A program made the translations under genes and the position numbers. Below, one piece after another: positions 7,007 through 15,794 of a stretch of 64,000 nt of DNA. The notes under the pieces are model-generated. The model was given only the letters and a program-made list of their open reading frames with translations. It made no database searches and was not told the DNA's origin. This stretch comes from Halomonas sp. QHL1 (GTDB taxonomy: Bacteria > Pseudomonadota > Gammaproteobacteria > Pseudomonadales > Halomonadaceae), in NCBI RefSeq assembly GCF_001882345.1, contig NZ_MINL01000001.1, positions 2,835,357 to 2,899,356 of the forward strand. The letters are read 5' to 3'. Position 1 is the first letter of the stretch. Each line of letters opens with the position of its first letter.

Positions 7007-7687
7007 ATGCGTATTTCTCGACTACTGACACCGGTGGCGGCCGCTATTCTACTGGCCGGTTGCGCCACATCGGACCCATACGGTGGCCAAACGCAGCGCT
7101 CTAGCACCGCGATGGGCTCTGGGATTGGTGCCGCCGTCGGTGCTGCTGCGGGTGCACTGTCTGGCGATGGCAGCACCAGCCGCCGTGACCGTGCGTTAAT
7201 CGGCGCGGCCGTGGGTGCTGCCGCCGGCGCTGGTGTTGGTGTTTACATGGATCGCCAGGAACAGCAACTGCGTGAAAACCTGGAAGGGTCACGTATTGAG
7301 ATTGATCGTCGTGGCGACGATATCGTGCTTAATATGCCAAGCGGCGTTACCTTTGGCTTTGACTCTGCCGATCTTACTAGTGAAGCGCGTAGCTCTCTTA
7401 ATGAAGTTGCTAATGTACTCACCCAGTACCAAGATACCCGCGTGAATATTGCGGGCCACACCGACAGCACTGGTGATGCAAGCTACAACCAGCGCCTTTC
7501 TGAGCGCCGCGCTCAATCCGTGGGCAGCTACTTAACTCAAAACGGTGTTTCATCCACGCGTCTTAATACCTCTGGCTATGGCGCCACTCAGCCAGTTGCC
7601 AGTAACGACAATGATCAAGGTCGCGCCCAGAACCGTCGGGTAGAAATTACCTTAACGCCAACCGGCGATGGTCAAGGTCAAGGTTAA
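7007..7687 (+). CDS. OmpA-family lipoprotein with glycine zippers (YiaD-like)
   Basis: Probable outer-membrane lipoprotein that binds peptidoglycan. The 226-residue product has lipobox LAGC (Cys19). Two glycine-zipper segments (about 37-55 and 65-82, GAAVGAAAGAGVG) suggest membrane insertion. An OmpA/MotB C-terminal domain (about 105-220) includes FGFDSADL, NIAGHTDSTGD, NQRLSERRAQSV and QNRRVEI with the peptidoglycan-binding Asp and Arg. AAGGAG lies 6 bases before ATG 7007; the frame also has a GTG at 7004. A strong terminator follows, and the spacing from hemW (47 bp) allows either its own or a shared promoter. Confidence 0.88.
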   Translation: MRISRLLTPVAAAILLAGCATSDPYGGQTQRSSTAMGSGIGAAVGAAAGALSGDGSTSRRDRALIGAAVGAAAGAGVGVYMDRQEQQLRENLEGSRIEIDRRGDDIVLNMPSGVTFGFDSADLTSEARSSLNEVANVLTQYQDTRVNIAGHTDSTGDASYNQRLSERRAQSVGSYLTQNGVSSTRLNTSGYGATQPVASNDNDQGRAQNRRVEITLTPTGDGQGQG

Positions 7688-7720
7688 TACACGGTTGGAT
7701 TAATCTGGCTATTGCCGCCC

Positions 7721-7753
7721 AAAGCCCGCTATGCTCACATAGCGGGCTTTTTT
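7721..7753 (+). terminator. Intrinsic terminator after the OmpA-like gene
   Basis: A 12-bp stem AAGCCCGCTATG/CATAGCGGGCTT (7722-7733/7738-7749) has loop CTCA and is followed by a T-run. It ends the rdgB-hemW-ompA-like unit. Confidence 0.93.
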
Positions 7754-7776
7754 CATTCATCTACCGATGAGTCTTC

Positions 7777-8622
7777 ATGCTGTCTTATCAACACGCCTAC
7801 CATGCTGGTAATTTTGCCGATGTGCATAAACATCTAACGCTTTACGCGGTAATTGATTACTTATTACGTAAAAAAACCGCTATTACATATGTTGATACTC
7901 ACGCGGGACGAGGACTCTACCCCCTCAACGCTCAAGAGACCCAACGCTTGCAAGAGTATCGCCTGGGGATATGGCCAGTGTGGCAAGCCCGCGCAGGGTT
8001 TAGCGATGAGCTGCTAAAGGCGTGGCAAGAAGCGTTAACCAGCGCTCAACCCGTGTCAGAGTCACTGACTCACTACCCAGGCTCTCCCTGGTGGCTGGGC
8101 CATTCATTGCGTGAGCAGGATCATCTGAGGTTATTTGAACTGCATCCTGGTGAGCATGAGCAGCTGAGTACCCAAGGGTTACCGCCACACGCACAGCGCG
8201 TGTTTGGTGACGGTCTGTCAGGACTAAAAGCCATGTTGCCCGCTACATCCCCACGGTTGTGTGTGCTGGTCGATCCCAGCTATGAGCGTAAAGCGGAGTA
8301 TCAGGAAGTTGCTGAGACAGTGGCTTATACGCTGGAAAAAGCGCGCCATGGGGTAGTATTGATTTGGTACCCGCTGTTACCAGCAGGCCATCATCACACG
8401 CTATTAAGCAGCCTCAAGGAGAGCGGAATACGCAAGATATGGCGCAGCGAGCTGCTGCTGCGCGAACCAGGAGAGCAGGCCCATGGCATGTTCGGTAGCG
8501 GTATGCTGGTGATCAATCCGCCCTGGGGGTTGGATAACCGCTTGGCAGCAGCGATGGCAGAAATTACCCCGCTGCTAGGTGCCGATAGCCGCTATCAGGC
8601 GGACTGGTGGGTGGGAGAGTAG
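7777..8622 (+). CDS. rlmJ: 23S rRNA (adenine-2030 N6)-methyltransferase RlmJ
   Basis: Methylates A2030 of 23S rRNA using S-adenosylmethionine. The 281-residue product matches RlmJ (YhiR) throughout: N-terminal SYQHAYHAGNFADVHKH, then THAGRGLY, YPGSPWW, ELHPGEHEQL, the catalytic motif IV VDPSYE, and GSGMLVINPPWGL near the C-terminus. Length equals the usual 280. It is convergent with mnmE, with a 19-bp gap between stop codons and no clear terminator in it. Confidence 0.93.
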   Translation: MLSYQHAYHAGNFADVHKHLTLYAVIDYLLRKKTAITYVDTHAGRGLYPLNAQETQRLQEYRLGIWPVWQARAGFSDELLKAWQEALTSAQPVSESLTHYPGSPWWLGHSLREQDHLRLFELHPGEHEQLSTQGLPPHAQRVFGDGLSGLKAMLPATSPRLCVLVDPSYERKAEYQEVAETVAYTLEKARHGVVLIWYPLLPAGHHHTLLSSLKESGIRKIWRSELLLREPGEQAHGMFGSGMLVINPPWGLDNRLAAAMAEITPLLGADSRYQADWWVGE

Positions 8623-8641
8623 TGTTTGTAAAAAAGTAGCG

Positions 8642-10012
8642 CTATTTGCCGATACAGAAACTGCCAAAAATCTCGCCTAGTAAATCATCAGCGCTGAATT
8701 CGCCAGTGATCTCGCCTAAGGCCTGTTGGGCGTCACGCAAATCTTCCGCCAGCAGTTCGCCTGCACCATAGCCATCAAGCTGAGCACGGCCGGTATCAAG
8801 TGATGCCATGGCGCGATCTAGGGCGTCCAGGTGCCGTCGGCGGGCGGAGAAGCAACCCTCGGTAGTGGCGGCAAATCCCATCACATCCTTTAGGTGAGCC
8901 TTTAAGTTATCCACACCCGTACCGGTTTTTGCCGATAACCTGACGATGGGCGTGGTTGTGGATAGATCAATTCCCGCCGTTTCAGCACTGGTATCGATTT
9001 TATTACGCACCAGGGTTAAGCGTGTCTGGTCGGGTAGGCGAGCGACAAACTCGGGCCAGATGGCCATAGGATCGGTAGAAGTGGTGGTACTGGCATCAAC
9101 GAGTAGCAGCACCCGATCGGCTTTCTCTATCTCGGCCCAGGCACGTGCGACACCAATTTTCTCAACCGCATCGGGCGTATCGCGCAAACCAGCAGTGTCG
9201 ATAATATGCAGCGGCATACCGTCGATATGGATATGCTCACGGAGTACGTCTCGGGTCGTCCCCGCGATATCTGTCACAATGGCGGTATCTTGTTCCGTCA
9301 GGGCATTCAATAGGCTGGATTTACCCGCATTGGGCCACCCGGCAATGACCACGCTCATCCCTTCTCGCAGCAGTGCACCTTGGCCTGCCGCCTGGCGTAC
9401 GTCGCTAAGTGCTTGCTGGACGCTGCTTAAGTGCTGGGTAACGTGTCCGTCGGCAAGAAAGTCGATCTCCTCTTCGGGGAAGTCGATCGCCGCTTCAACG
9501 TATACGCGCAGTTCGATCAAGCGCTGCACCAGCGCAGAGACACGCTTTGAGAACTCGCCCTGTAGCGAGCGCACGGCGTTTTCTGCTGCTGAGCGCGAGG
9601 TGGCATCGATGAGGTCGGCAATCGCTTCCGCCTGGGCCAGGTCGAGCTTGTCGTTCAAAAACGCCCGCTCGGAAAACTCTCCTGGCCGTGCCAAACGGGC
9701 ACCTAAGGCCACACAACGCTCCAGCAGCATGTCCATAATAATTGGGCCGCCGTGTCCCTGGAGTTCCAGTACGTCTTCACCGGTAAACGAGTGGGGACCG
9801 TTAAAGAACAGGGCGATGCCTTCATCAATGCTCTCTTCTGCGCCTTGGAAGGGGCCATAGTGAGCGTATCGTGGAGTAGGGCAATGACCTACCATGGCTT
9901 GAGCGATTGCGCGGCAGGCGGGGCCGGAGACGCGGATAATACCCACGCCGCCGCGTCCTGGGGGAGTTGCCAGCGCCGCAATGGTGTCAGGCGTGTAGAG
10001 GCGTTCGGCCAT
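8642..10012 (-). CDS. mnmE: tRNA modification GTPase MnmE
   Basis: With MnmG it makes the (carboxymethyl)aminomethyl modification at U34 of several tRNAs. The 456-residue product has the N-terminal tetrahydrofolate-binding domain ([22 protein letters not shown] region), a helical domain, and an embedded GTPase with P-loop [30 protein letters not shown] and NKID. It ends in the obligatory C-terminal CIGK. ATG at 10012 is preferred to a TTG at 10030 because family members begin at this Met. It lies downstream of yidC but is separated from it by a terminator. Confidence 0.95.
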   Translation of the reverse strand: MAERLYTPDTIAALATPPGRGGVGIIRVSGPACRAIAQAMVGHCPTPRYAHYGPFQGAEESIDEGIALFFNGPHSFTGEDVLELQGHGGPIIMDMLLERCVALGARLARPGEFSERAFLNDKLDLAQAEAIADLIDATSRSAAENAVRSLQGEFSKRVSALVQRLIELRVYVEAAIDFPEEEIDFLADGHVTQHLSSVQQALSDVRQAAGQGALLREGMSVVIAGWPNAGKSSLLNALTEQDTAIVTDIAGTTRDVLREHIHIDGMPLHIIDTAGLRDTPDAVEKIGVARAWAEIEKADRVLLLVDASTTTSTDPMAIWPEFVARLPDQTRLTLVRNKIDTSAETAGIDLSTTTPIVRLSAKTGTGVDNLKAHLKDVMGFAATTEGCFSARRRHLDALDRAMASLDTGRAQLDGYGAGELLAEDLRDAQQALGEITGEFSADDLLGEIFGSFCIGK

Positions 10013-10096
10013 GGTGAATCTCTTAGTCAATTGGCAAAAGTAGCATTTGATCGGTCTAGCATCGATCTACATAGTTTGGATTTGTCGACCTTAAAA

Positions 10097-10126
10097 CGCC
10101 AGACCCCCGCTCAAGGCGGGGGTCTG
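10097..10126 (-). terminator. Terminator after yidC
   Basis: An 11-bp G+C stem CAGACCCCCGC/GCGGGGGTCTG (10100-10110/10116-10126) has loop TCAAG. On the minus strand it is followed by TTTTAA. It ends the rpmH-rnpA-yidC transcript before mnmE. Confidence 0.88.
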
Positions 10127-10147
10127 AAGGACGAAGTCAAAGGCAGT

Positions 10148-11836
10148 TTATTTAGTTCTCATACCCTTGCCGATACTCGGATCATTTTCGATTTTGCGCG
10201 TAATGTAGTACTGCTGCGCCACCGAAATGATGTTGTTGACCACCCAGTAGATGACCAGACCCGCCGGGAACCACAGGAAGAAGAAGGTAAAGATGATCGG
10301 TAGCATCTTCATGATCTTCGCCTGCATAGGATCCGGAGGCGTCGGGTTCAACATCTGCTGAACGAACATCGAAATGCCCATCAGAATCGGCAGAATGAAG
10401 TACGGATCCTTCACTGATAGATCCTGAATCCAGAAGATAAACGGCGCGTGGCGCAGTTCAACCGACTCCAGCAACATCCAGTAGAGAGCGATGAAGACCG
10501 GCATCTGAATCACAATAGGTAGACAGCCCCCCAGCGGATTGATCTTTTCCTTCTGGTAGAACTTCATCATCTCTTGCGACATTTTTTGTCGGTCGTCGCC
10601 ATACATCTCTTTCAAGCGCTGCATTTCAGGGCCGAGCTTACGCATGCGGCCCATGGATTTGTACGCTTTGGCGGAAAGCGGGAACAGCACTGTCTTAACC
10701 AGCACGGTTAACAGAACAATCGACCAACCCCAGTTGCCAACCACATCATGGATCTTATCCAGCAGCCAGAAAAGTGGGTTAGCGATAAACCAAAGCCAGC
10801 CGTAATCCACGGTTAATTTCAGGTTGGGGGCGACTTGCTCAAGGTAGTCTTGCACCTTCGGCCCCATATAGAGGGTTGCACCCAGCGTCGCTTCACTATC
10901 GGCTGCCACATTGCTAGTAGGGCCAGCAAAGGCTACGACATTACGATTACTAGAGTCAGTAGTAACGTAATAAAGGTTTTGCTGATCCTGCTGAGGTGCC
11001 CATGCTGATACAAAGTAGTGCTGAATAATCGCTATCCAGCCGCCTTGTGCTTCGCGGTTTTCAAAGTTACGGCTTTGAATATCGTCAAAGTCGACTTTCT
11101 CGTAGCGCGCATCCGGCGTTGAGTAAGCGGCTCCCAAATAGGAGTTCATACCCATAGAGACACCGCTTGATGGATCAGGGCTATTGTCGCGTGCCAACTG
11201 GCCGATAAAGCGCGCACTTACCGGTGCGTCGGTATTATTGGCGAGGTAGTAATTGACGTTGACAGCATAGCTGCCACGCTCAAAGGTAAGCCGCTTAATA
11301 ACCTCAACGCCGTTAACGTCAGCGGTCAGTTCAACGCTTAGCTCTTCGTCGTTATCGCCTAAACGATACTCAGAGTTTTCAGGTGTGAAGGTGATACGGC
11401 TCGCTTGACCATCGAGCTGGATACCTGAGCGAGCCACATAGCTACGGCTGCTGTTATCGGATAACAGGACATAGTTACGGTCTGAATCAAGGGATAGTTT
11501 GTGCTGCGGCAACGCGGCATAAACTATATCGCCACCGTGTGGATCAATACGCACATCGAGGACGTCGGTGGTGACGGCAATGAAATCGCGGCTTGATGTC
11601 TCGCTTTCGGTATCAGGAATACCTTCACCTACCGCACTTTGCTGTGAAGACGTGCTTGGAACCGCTAAGCCGTCCTCGCCATCTTCAACATTGCTGGGGG
11701 GCGCCGAAGTGCTGCGTTGCGTCGTTTCAGGCACTGAATCATAATTCGGCTGCCCGTAATCCTGATTCCACTGGACGACTAGCAAGTACGCCAGTACGGC
11801 TAGTGGAATCAGTAATAAAAGTCGTTTTACGTCCAT
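10148..11836 (-). CDS. yidC: Membrane protein insertase YidC
   Basis: Inserts and folds inner-membrane proteins, alone or with SecYEG. The 562-residue product has the gram-negative architecture: an N-terminal membrane helix (LLLLIPLAVLAYLLVV), a large periplasmic beta domain (about 60-340), and a five-helix core with the conserved hydrophilic-groove region (KINPLGGCLPIVIQMPVF; ILPILMGISMFVQQML; FTFFFLWFPAGLVIYWV). The C-terminus is basic. It lies 121 bp downstream of rnpA, and the small yidD gene usual between rnpA and yidC is absent. Confidence 0.95.
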   Translation of the reverse strand: MDVKRLLLLIPLAVLAYLLVVQWNQDYGQPNYDSVPETTQRSTSAPPSNVEDGEDGLAVPSTSSQQSAVGEGIPDTESETSSRDFIAVTTDVLDVRIDPHGGDIVYAALPQHKLSLDSDRNYVLLSDNSSRSYVARSGIQLDGQASRITFTPENSEYRLGDNDEELSVELTADVNGVEVIKRLTFERGSYAVNVNYYLANNTDAPVSARFIGQLARDNSPDPSSGVSMGMNSYLGAAYSTPDARYEKVDFDDIQSRNFENREAQGGWIAIIQHYFVSAWAPQQDQQNLYYVTTDSSNRNVVAFAGPTSNVAADSEATLGATLYMGPKVQDYLEQVAPNLKLTVDYGWLWFIANPLFWLLDKIHDVVGNWGWSIVLLTVLVKTVLFPLSAKAYKSMGRMRKLGPEMQRLKEMYGDDRQKMSQEMMKFYQKEKINPLGGCLPIVIQMPVFIALYWMLLESVELRHAPFIFWIQDLSVKDPYFILPILMGISMFVQQMLNPTPPDPMQAKIMKMLPIIFTFFFLWFPAGLVIYWVVNNIISVAQQYYITRKIENDPSIGKGMRTK

Positions 11837-11908
11837 GAGGGTTCTGCCCGCTGGGTGGTGAACATGCTAATGGCGCAGTGTCATTTACTCGACTCTTGAC
11901 ACACGAAA

Positions 11909-11926
11909 GCCTGCCAGTTGGCAGGC
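11909..11926. repeat. Hairpin between rnpA and yidC
   Basis: GCCTGCC/GGCAGGC (11909-11915/11920-11926) has a 4-base loop and no T-run. It sits in the space where yidD is usually found. It may act as an RNA processing or attenuation element within the operon, which is speculative. Confidence 0.5.
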
Positions 11927-11957
11927 CGAGGTCGAGCGGCGAGGAGTGCACCAAAGG

Positions 11958-12356
11958 TCACGTGTCACGCTTAGGCGTTGGTACTGCGATCATCGCCTGT
12001 GCGTCACGCTGAAGTCGCTTCCACATGCCGTGTAACTGGCGATGTAAGGTGTCGTTATCGATATCCTGAACGCCACGTCGTGCCAGTACCACTATATCCA
12101 CAGAGGGTAAGTGATCTTGACGAAGACGAACGGATTCTCTAACCAGACGCTTGAAACGGTTGCGATCTACGGCGCGTTTAACATTCTTTTTGCTGACCAC
12201 CAGTCCAAGGCGGGGGTGTCCCCGAGTACTCAAGCGGACTAACGCCATCATACCTTTGCCATGCACTTTTAGGTCGGCTTGCTCGAACACGTGACTAAAA
12301 TCCCCAGCATTTAGTAACCGTAACTGCCGGGGAAAGCCTTGCTGCGGCACACGCAA
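11958..12356 (-). CDS. rnpA: Ribonuclease P protein component
   Basis: Protein subunit of RNase P, which matures tRNA 5' ends. The 132-residue product has the signature RNRFKRLVRESVR at about 70-82, preceded by LVVSKKNVKRAVD, and FPRQLRLLNAGDFSHVF near the N-terminus. The first codon is TTG (12356), with an in-frame GTG two codons later, so the exact start is uncertain; non-ATG starts are common in rnpA. It begins 7 bp after the rpmH stop, in the classic rpmH-rnpA operon. Confidence 0.92.
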   Translation of the reverse strand: MRVPQQGFPRQLRLLNAGDFSHVFEQADLKVHGKGMMALVRLSTRGHPRLGLVVSKKNVKRAVDRNRFKRLVRESVRLRQDHLPSVDIVVLARRGVQDIDNDTLHRQLHGMWKRLQRDAQAMIAVPTPKRDT

Positions 12357-12363
12357 TCCGAAA

Positions 12364-12498
12364 TCAGGCGCTCAGACGCTTGCGGCCTTTGGCACGGCGA
12401 CGTGCGAGGACGGCGCGACCGTTTTTGGTTGCCATACGAGCACGGAAGCCATGCGCGCGCTTGCGCTTGAGAACGCTAGGTTGAAAAGTGCGTTTCAT
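12364..12498 (-). CDS. rpmH: 50S ribosomal protein L34
   Basis: A 44-residue basic protein, [18 protein letters not shown]... ending [11 protein letters not shown], identical in layout to bacterial L34. Too short for many gene finders, but its position next to rnpA and dnaA and the sequence leave no doubt. It is first in the rpmH-rnpA-yidC unit, and a good promoter lies about 100 bp upstream. Confidence 0.97.
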   Translation of the reverse strand: MKRTFQPSVLKRKRAHGFRARMATKNGRAVLARRRAKGRKRLSA

Positions 12499-12594
12499 AA
12501 CTCGTTATTCCCACGTGGTTTAGGACGGAAAGTGAATTCCAAAAAGCCCGGTCCAGTGAGGAACTAGCCGGGGAGATTCAATTCAAGACCGGAA

Positions 12595-12623
12595 ATTGTA
12601 GAGACTTCCTTTGCTGGGTGCAA
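12595..12623 (-). promoter_or_regulatory. Sigma70-type promoter for rpmH-rnpA-yidC
   Basis: On the minus strand TTGCAC (12618-12623) and TACAAT (12595-12600) are separated by exactly 17 bp. They lie 97 bp upstream of rpmH and drive transcription away from the origin. This is read from sequence only. Confidence 0.7.
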
Positions 12624-12757
12624 TTTTTCCTTGCATAAAAAGCCTTATCACGCCCCAGCCAGCGTGCTTGGTTCGGTAAGAGTAGCAATCAATAAGGTTA
12701 CTATTATTACTAATTGGTAGTTCTAAATCTGTTGTTATTAATAGTGGGGATACAATT

Positions 12758-12766
12758 TGTGGATAA
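12758..12766 (-). promoter_or_regulatory. DnaA box (perfect)
   Basis: TGTGGATAA, the exact reverse complement of TTATCCACA, next to the A+T-rich stretch of the origin. Confidence 0.88.
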
Positions 12767-12937
12767 GTACTTTTAAATATTAATTTTCAGTTGGTTATAA
12801 TAATTAAAAATCTGTGTGTAAGTTCCGTATAAGCCGTCCACAAGGTGTTGGCTGGTTGTGTTTAACCCGTGCGTAAGACGCATAATTAACGATTATCCCC
12901 GTCCCTCCACAGGGTTTTCCCATAGGCTCATGGCAAG

Positions 12938-12946
12938 TTGTCCACA
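12938..12946 (+). promoter_or_regulatory. DnaA box (one mismatch)
   Basis: TTGTCCACA differs from the TTATCCACA consensus at one base. It lies 25 bp from the perfect box at 12971. Confidence 0.6.
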
Positions 12947-12970
12947 GGTCAATATTGAGGATTAAACCCG

Positions 12971-12979
12971 TGTGGATAA
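12971..12979 (-). promoter_or_regulatory. DnaA box (perfect), 53 bp upstream of dnaA
   Basis: TGTGGATAA on the plus strand is a perfect inverted DnaA box. Its closeness to the dnaA start suggests it may also take part in dnaA autoregulation. Confidence 0.88.
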
Positions 12980-13032
12980 CCGAGGCTTTGGGCGCTACAA
13001 TGGTCGGCCGTTTTCAACCGATGGTGAGATGA

Positions 13033-14499
13033 GTGTCACTGACGCTTTGGCAACAGTGCCTGGACAACCTGCAGGATGAGCTGAATTCCCAACAGTTCAA
13101 TACCTGGATACGCCCGCTGCAGGCAGAGGAAGGAGAGTCCAACGAGCTGCGCTTATTAGCGCCGAATCGCTTTGTGCGCGATTGGGTGAGCGATAAGTAT
13201 GCCAAGCGGATTAGTGAGCTCATGCGTGAACTCGCACCGGCTAAACCGCCAAAGGTCAGCCTGACGGTGGGTAGTCGCCGCTTGGCAACCCAGGCCCCTC
13301 AGCATCGCGATTTAGGCAATCCCGTATCCGCTTCTCCATCGCGACCAGCATCCCCCGCGGTTCACACGCTGCCACGCGGCGATATTGCCGATGAGCGTGA
13401 AATCGATAGACTGCGCGATGAAGCGCCAAGTCGGCGTAATAATGAGCGTCAGGTGCAGGTAGAAGGCAGCCTGAAACATGGTAGCGGGCTTAATCCGAAT
13501 TTTACTTTCGATACGTTTGTAGAAGGCAAATCGAACCAATTGGCTCGTGCTGCCTCTCGTCAGGTGTCTGAAAACCCAGGCGGCGCTTATAACCCCTTAT
13601 TTTTATACGGTGGTGTGGGCTTGGGTAAAACCCACTTAATGCATGCGGTGGGGAACGCTTTGGCAACCCGACGTGAAAACGCCCGAGTGGTGTACCTGCA
13701 CTCCGAGCGGTTTGTCGCCGATATGGTCAAAGCGTTACAGCTTAATGCGATTAATGATTTTAAGCGTTTTTACCGCAGTGTTGATGCGTTACTGATTGAT
13801 GATATTCAATTTTTTGCTGGGAAAGAGCGCTCGCAAGAAGAGTTTTTTCATACCTTCAATGCTTTATTAGAAGGCGGTCAGCAAATGATCCTTACCTCTG
13901 ATCGCTATCCTAAAGAGATCAGTGGGGTAGAGGAGCGCCTCAAATCACGCTTTGGTTGGGGTCTTACGGTCGCGATAGAGCCGCCGGAGCTTGAAACCCG
14001 CGTGGCCATCTTGATGAAAAAGGCCGACCAAGCTAAGGTCGATTTGCCTCACGATGCGGCTTTCTTTATTGCGCAAAAAATTCGTTCCAACGTGCGCGAA
14101 TTGGAAGGTGCGCTGAAAAAAGTCATTGCTGATTCGCATTTCATGGGTAAAACGATTACCCAGGACTTTATTCGCGAGTCACTGAAAGACCTGTTAGCGC
14201 TTCAGGATAAGCAGGTGGGGGTAGATAATATTCAGCGTACGGTTGCCGAATATTACAAGATTAAGGTGGCGGATCTGCTTTCGAAGCGCCGTTCACGCTC
14301 AGTTGCCCGCCCTCGGCAGGTGGCAATGGCGCTTGCTAAGGAGCTCACTAATCACAGCTTACCTGAGATTGGCGATGCCTTTGGGGGGCGCGACCATACA
14401 ACGGTGCTGCATGCTTGCCGAAAAGTGAAATCATTGCAGGAAGAGAGCGCGGATATTCGTGAAGATTACAAGAATTTACTGCGCCTGTTGACCAGTTAA
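13033..14499 (+). CDS. dnaA: Chromosomal replication initiator DnaA
   Basis: ATP-dependent initiator that binds DnaA boxes and melts oriC. The 488-residue product has domain I ([25 protein letters not shown]), a variable linker (about 80-150), and an AAA+ domain with Walker [10 protein letters not shown], Walker [10 protein letters not shown] and sensor regions. The C-terminal DNA-binding domain carries the signature [17 protein letters not shown]. The start is GTG (13033) preceded by GGTGAG. It begins the dnaA-dnaN pair, 60 bp apart. Confidence 0.97.
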   Translation: MSLTLWQQCLDNLQDELNSQQFNTWIRPLQAEEGESNELRLLAPNRFVRDWVSDKYAKRISELMRELAPAKPPKVSLTVGSRRLATQAPQHRDLGNPVSASPSRPASPAVHTLPRGDIADEREIDRLRDEAPSRRNNERQVQVEGSLKHGSGLNPNFTFDTFVEGKSNQLARAASRQVSENPGGAYNPLFLYGGVGLGKTHLMHAVGNALATRRENARVVYLHSERFVADMVKALQLNAINDFKRFYRSVDALLIDDIQFFAGKERSQEEFFHTFNALLEGGQQMILTSDRYPKEISGVEERLKSRFGWGLTVAIEPPELETRVAILMKKADQAKVDLPHDAAFFIAQKIRSNVRELEGALKKVIADSHFMGKTITQDFIRESLKDLLALQDKQVGVDNIQRTVAEYYKIKVADLLSKRRSRSVARPRQVAMALAKELTNHSLPEIGDAFGGRDHTTVLHACRKVKSLQEESADIREDYKNLLRLLTS

Positions 14500-14559
14500 T
14501 CATCCCATGGGACAGGTCTGTTACGCGCAGGCCTTTCAGGATATAGAACCGGAGTGTTG

Positions 14560-15663
14560 ATGAAATTTTCGATTTCCCGAGAGGCGCTGCTACGTCCGCT
14601 GACTCTGGTCGCTGGTGTTGTTGAGCGCCGCCAAACGCTGCCAGTACTTTCTAATGTGCTGATTCAAGTAGAGGGTGACCAAGTATCGCTCACCGGCACG
14701 GATTTAGAAGTAGAGCTCGTTGGTCGTACCGTGGCCAGTCAGGTCGATCAGGCGGGTTCCGCGACAGTGCCCGCGCGTAAGCTGATGGATATTTGTAAAT
14801 CATTGCCCGATCAGTCTGACATTCAGCTGGCCGTTGAAGAGGGTCGCGCGGTACTGCGTAGTGGTCGTTCACGTTTTACGCTGTCGACTCTGCCTGTCGC
14901 TGAATTTCCCAATATCGAAGATGCGGACGGCAGTCAGGAAATTAGCGTACCCCGCGGTACCCTCAAGCACCTGATTGAAGCGACCTCGTTTGCCATGGCG
15001 CAGCAGGATGTGCGTTATTACCTGAATGGTATGCTGCTGGAAATCCAGAGCAATTTGCTGCGCACTGTCGCTACTGACGGTCACCGTTTGGCAATGTGCT
15101 CGCGCCCAATCGACGTGACTGTTAGTCAGTCTCAAAAGCTGATTGTGCCGCGTAAAGGGATTTTAGAGCTGTCGCGCCTGCTAGATGACAGCGATGAGCC
15201 TGTCAGCTTAACGCTCGGCTCCAGCCATGTGCGTGCCCACACAGGGGATTTTACCTTCACCTCCAAGTTAATTGACGGCAAATTTCCTGACTATGAGCGT
15301 GTAGTGCCTCGCAATGGCGATAAAGTACTGATTGCCGAGCGAGCTGAGTTGCGTCAGGTGCTTTCGCGCACTGCCATCCTCTCTAATGAGAAGTACCGTG
15401 GTGTGCGCCTTTATCTTGAGGAGAACAACCTTAAAGTAATGGCTAACAACCCCGAGCAGGAAGAAGCGGAGGAGAATATCGCCGTTGAATATAACGGCGG
15501 GGCAATGGAAGTTGGTTTTAACGTTGGCTACTTGGTTGATGTGTTGACGGTGCTTAATGAGGATCGTGTGCAGATTACTCTGGCCGATCCCAATAGTAGT
15601 GCACTGCTTGAAGAGCCCGGCGGCGGTGATGCGCTCTATGTCGTTATGCCGATGCGCCTGTAA
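14560..15663 (+). CDS. dnaN: DNA polymerase III beta sliding clamp
   Basis: Ring-shaped processivity clamp. The 367-residue product (E. coli 366) begins MKFSISREALLRPL and has the three-fold clamp repeat, with VLSNVLIQV, ATDGHRLAMC and SALLEEPGGGDALYVVMPMRL at the C-terminus. ATG 14560 follows CCGGAG; a GTG at 14554 overlaps that site and is not used. A terminator-like hairpin follows the gene, partly separating it from recF. Confidence 0.97.
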   Translation: MKFSISREALLRPLTLVAGVVERRQTLPVLSNVLIQVEGDQVSLTGTDLEVELVGRTVASQVDQAGSATVPARKLMDICKSLPDQSDIQLAVEEGRAVLRSGRSRFTLSTLPVAEFPNIEDADGSQEISVPRGTLKHLIEATSFAMAQQDVRYYLNGMLLEIQSNLLRTVATDGHRLAMCSRPIDVTVSQSQKLIVPRKGILELSRLLDDSDEPVSLTLGSSHVRAHTGDFTFTSKLIDGKFPDYERVVPRNGDKVLIAERAELRQVLSRTAILSNEKYRGVRLYLEENNLKVMANNPEQEEAEENIAVEYNGGAMEVGFNVGYLVDVLTVLNEDRVQITLADPNSSALLEEPGGGDALYVVMPMRL

Positions 15664-15708
15664 ACAGTCTTTGTTTTGGGGCATAACAACCTATAAGCAG
15701 ACAACGTT

Positions 15709-15748
15709 AGCGGCGCTTCTGGTTGCAGAAGCGCCGCTGCTCGTTTTG
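15709..15748 (+). terminator. Hairpin terminator between dnaN and recF
   Basis: A perfect 13-bp stem AGCGGCGCTTCTG/CAGAAGCGCCGCT (15709-15721/15726-15738) has loop GTTG and is followed by GCTCGTTTT. The T-tract is interrupted, so termination may be partial. recF and gyrB then probably depend on read-through or a promoter near 15740-15790. Confidence 0.75.
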
Positions 15749-15794
15749 GGCAATACTCCCTTTTTCAAAGGATCTTTTAAGTGGTGATAATAGG

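Larger units (their letters stand above)
12690..12990. other. oriC: Chromosomal replication origin oriC (candidate)
   Basis: The 534-bp gap between rpmH and dnaA is A+T-rich at about 12690-12825 (candidate unwinding element) and holds DnaA boxes. Two are perfect (12758-12766, 12971-12979). Near matches are TTGTCCACA (12938-12946), TGTGTGTAA (12813-12821) and a TTATCCCCG (12893-12901). The rpmH-oriC-dnaA-dnaN-recF-gyrB arrangement is the ancestral gammaproteobacterial origin context. Confidence 0.85.

Noticed and set aside
8946..9860. A 304-codon open frame on the plus strand
   Set aside because: It is entirely antisense to mnmE, whose motifs are complete. Its composition (Ser/Arg/Ala-rich) is typical of a reverse-frame shadow and it has no recognisable domain.
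9752..10303. A 183-codon plus-strand frame across the mnmE-yidC junction
   Set aside because: It runs antisense through two well-supported genes and the terminator between them, with no ribosome site or family sequence.
11739..11954. A 71-codon frame between rnpA and yidC as yidD
   Set aside because: It overlaps the yidC start and lacks the cysteine-rich YidD motif and N-terminal amphipathic helix.
15268..15684. A 138-codon minus-strand frame over dnaN
   Set aside because: Antisense to a complete sliding-clamp gene; no motif or start signal.
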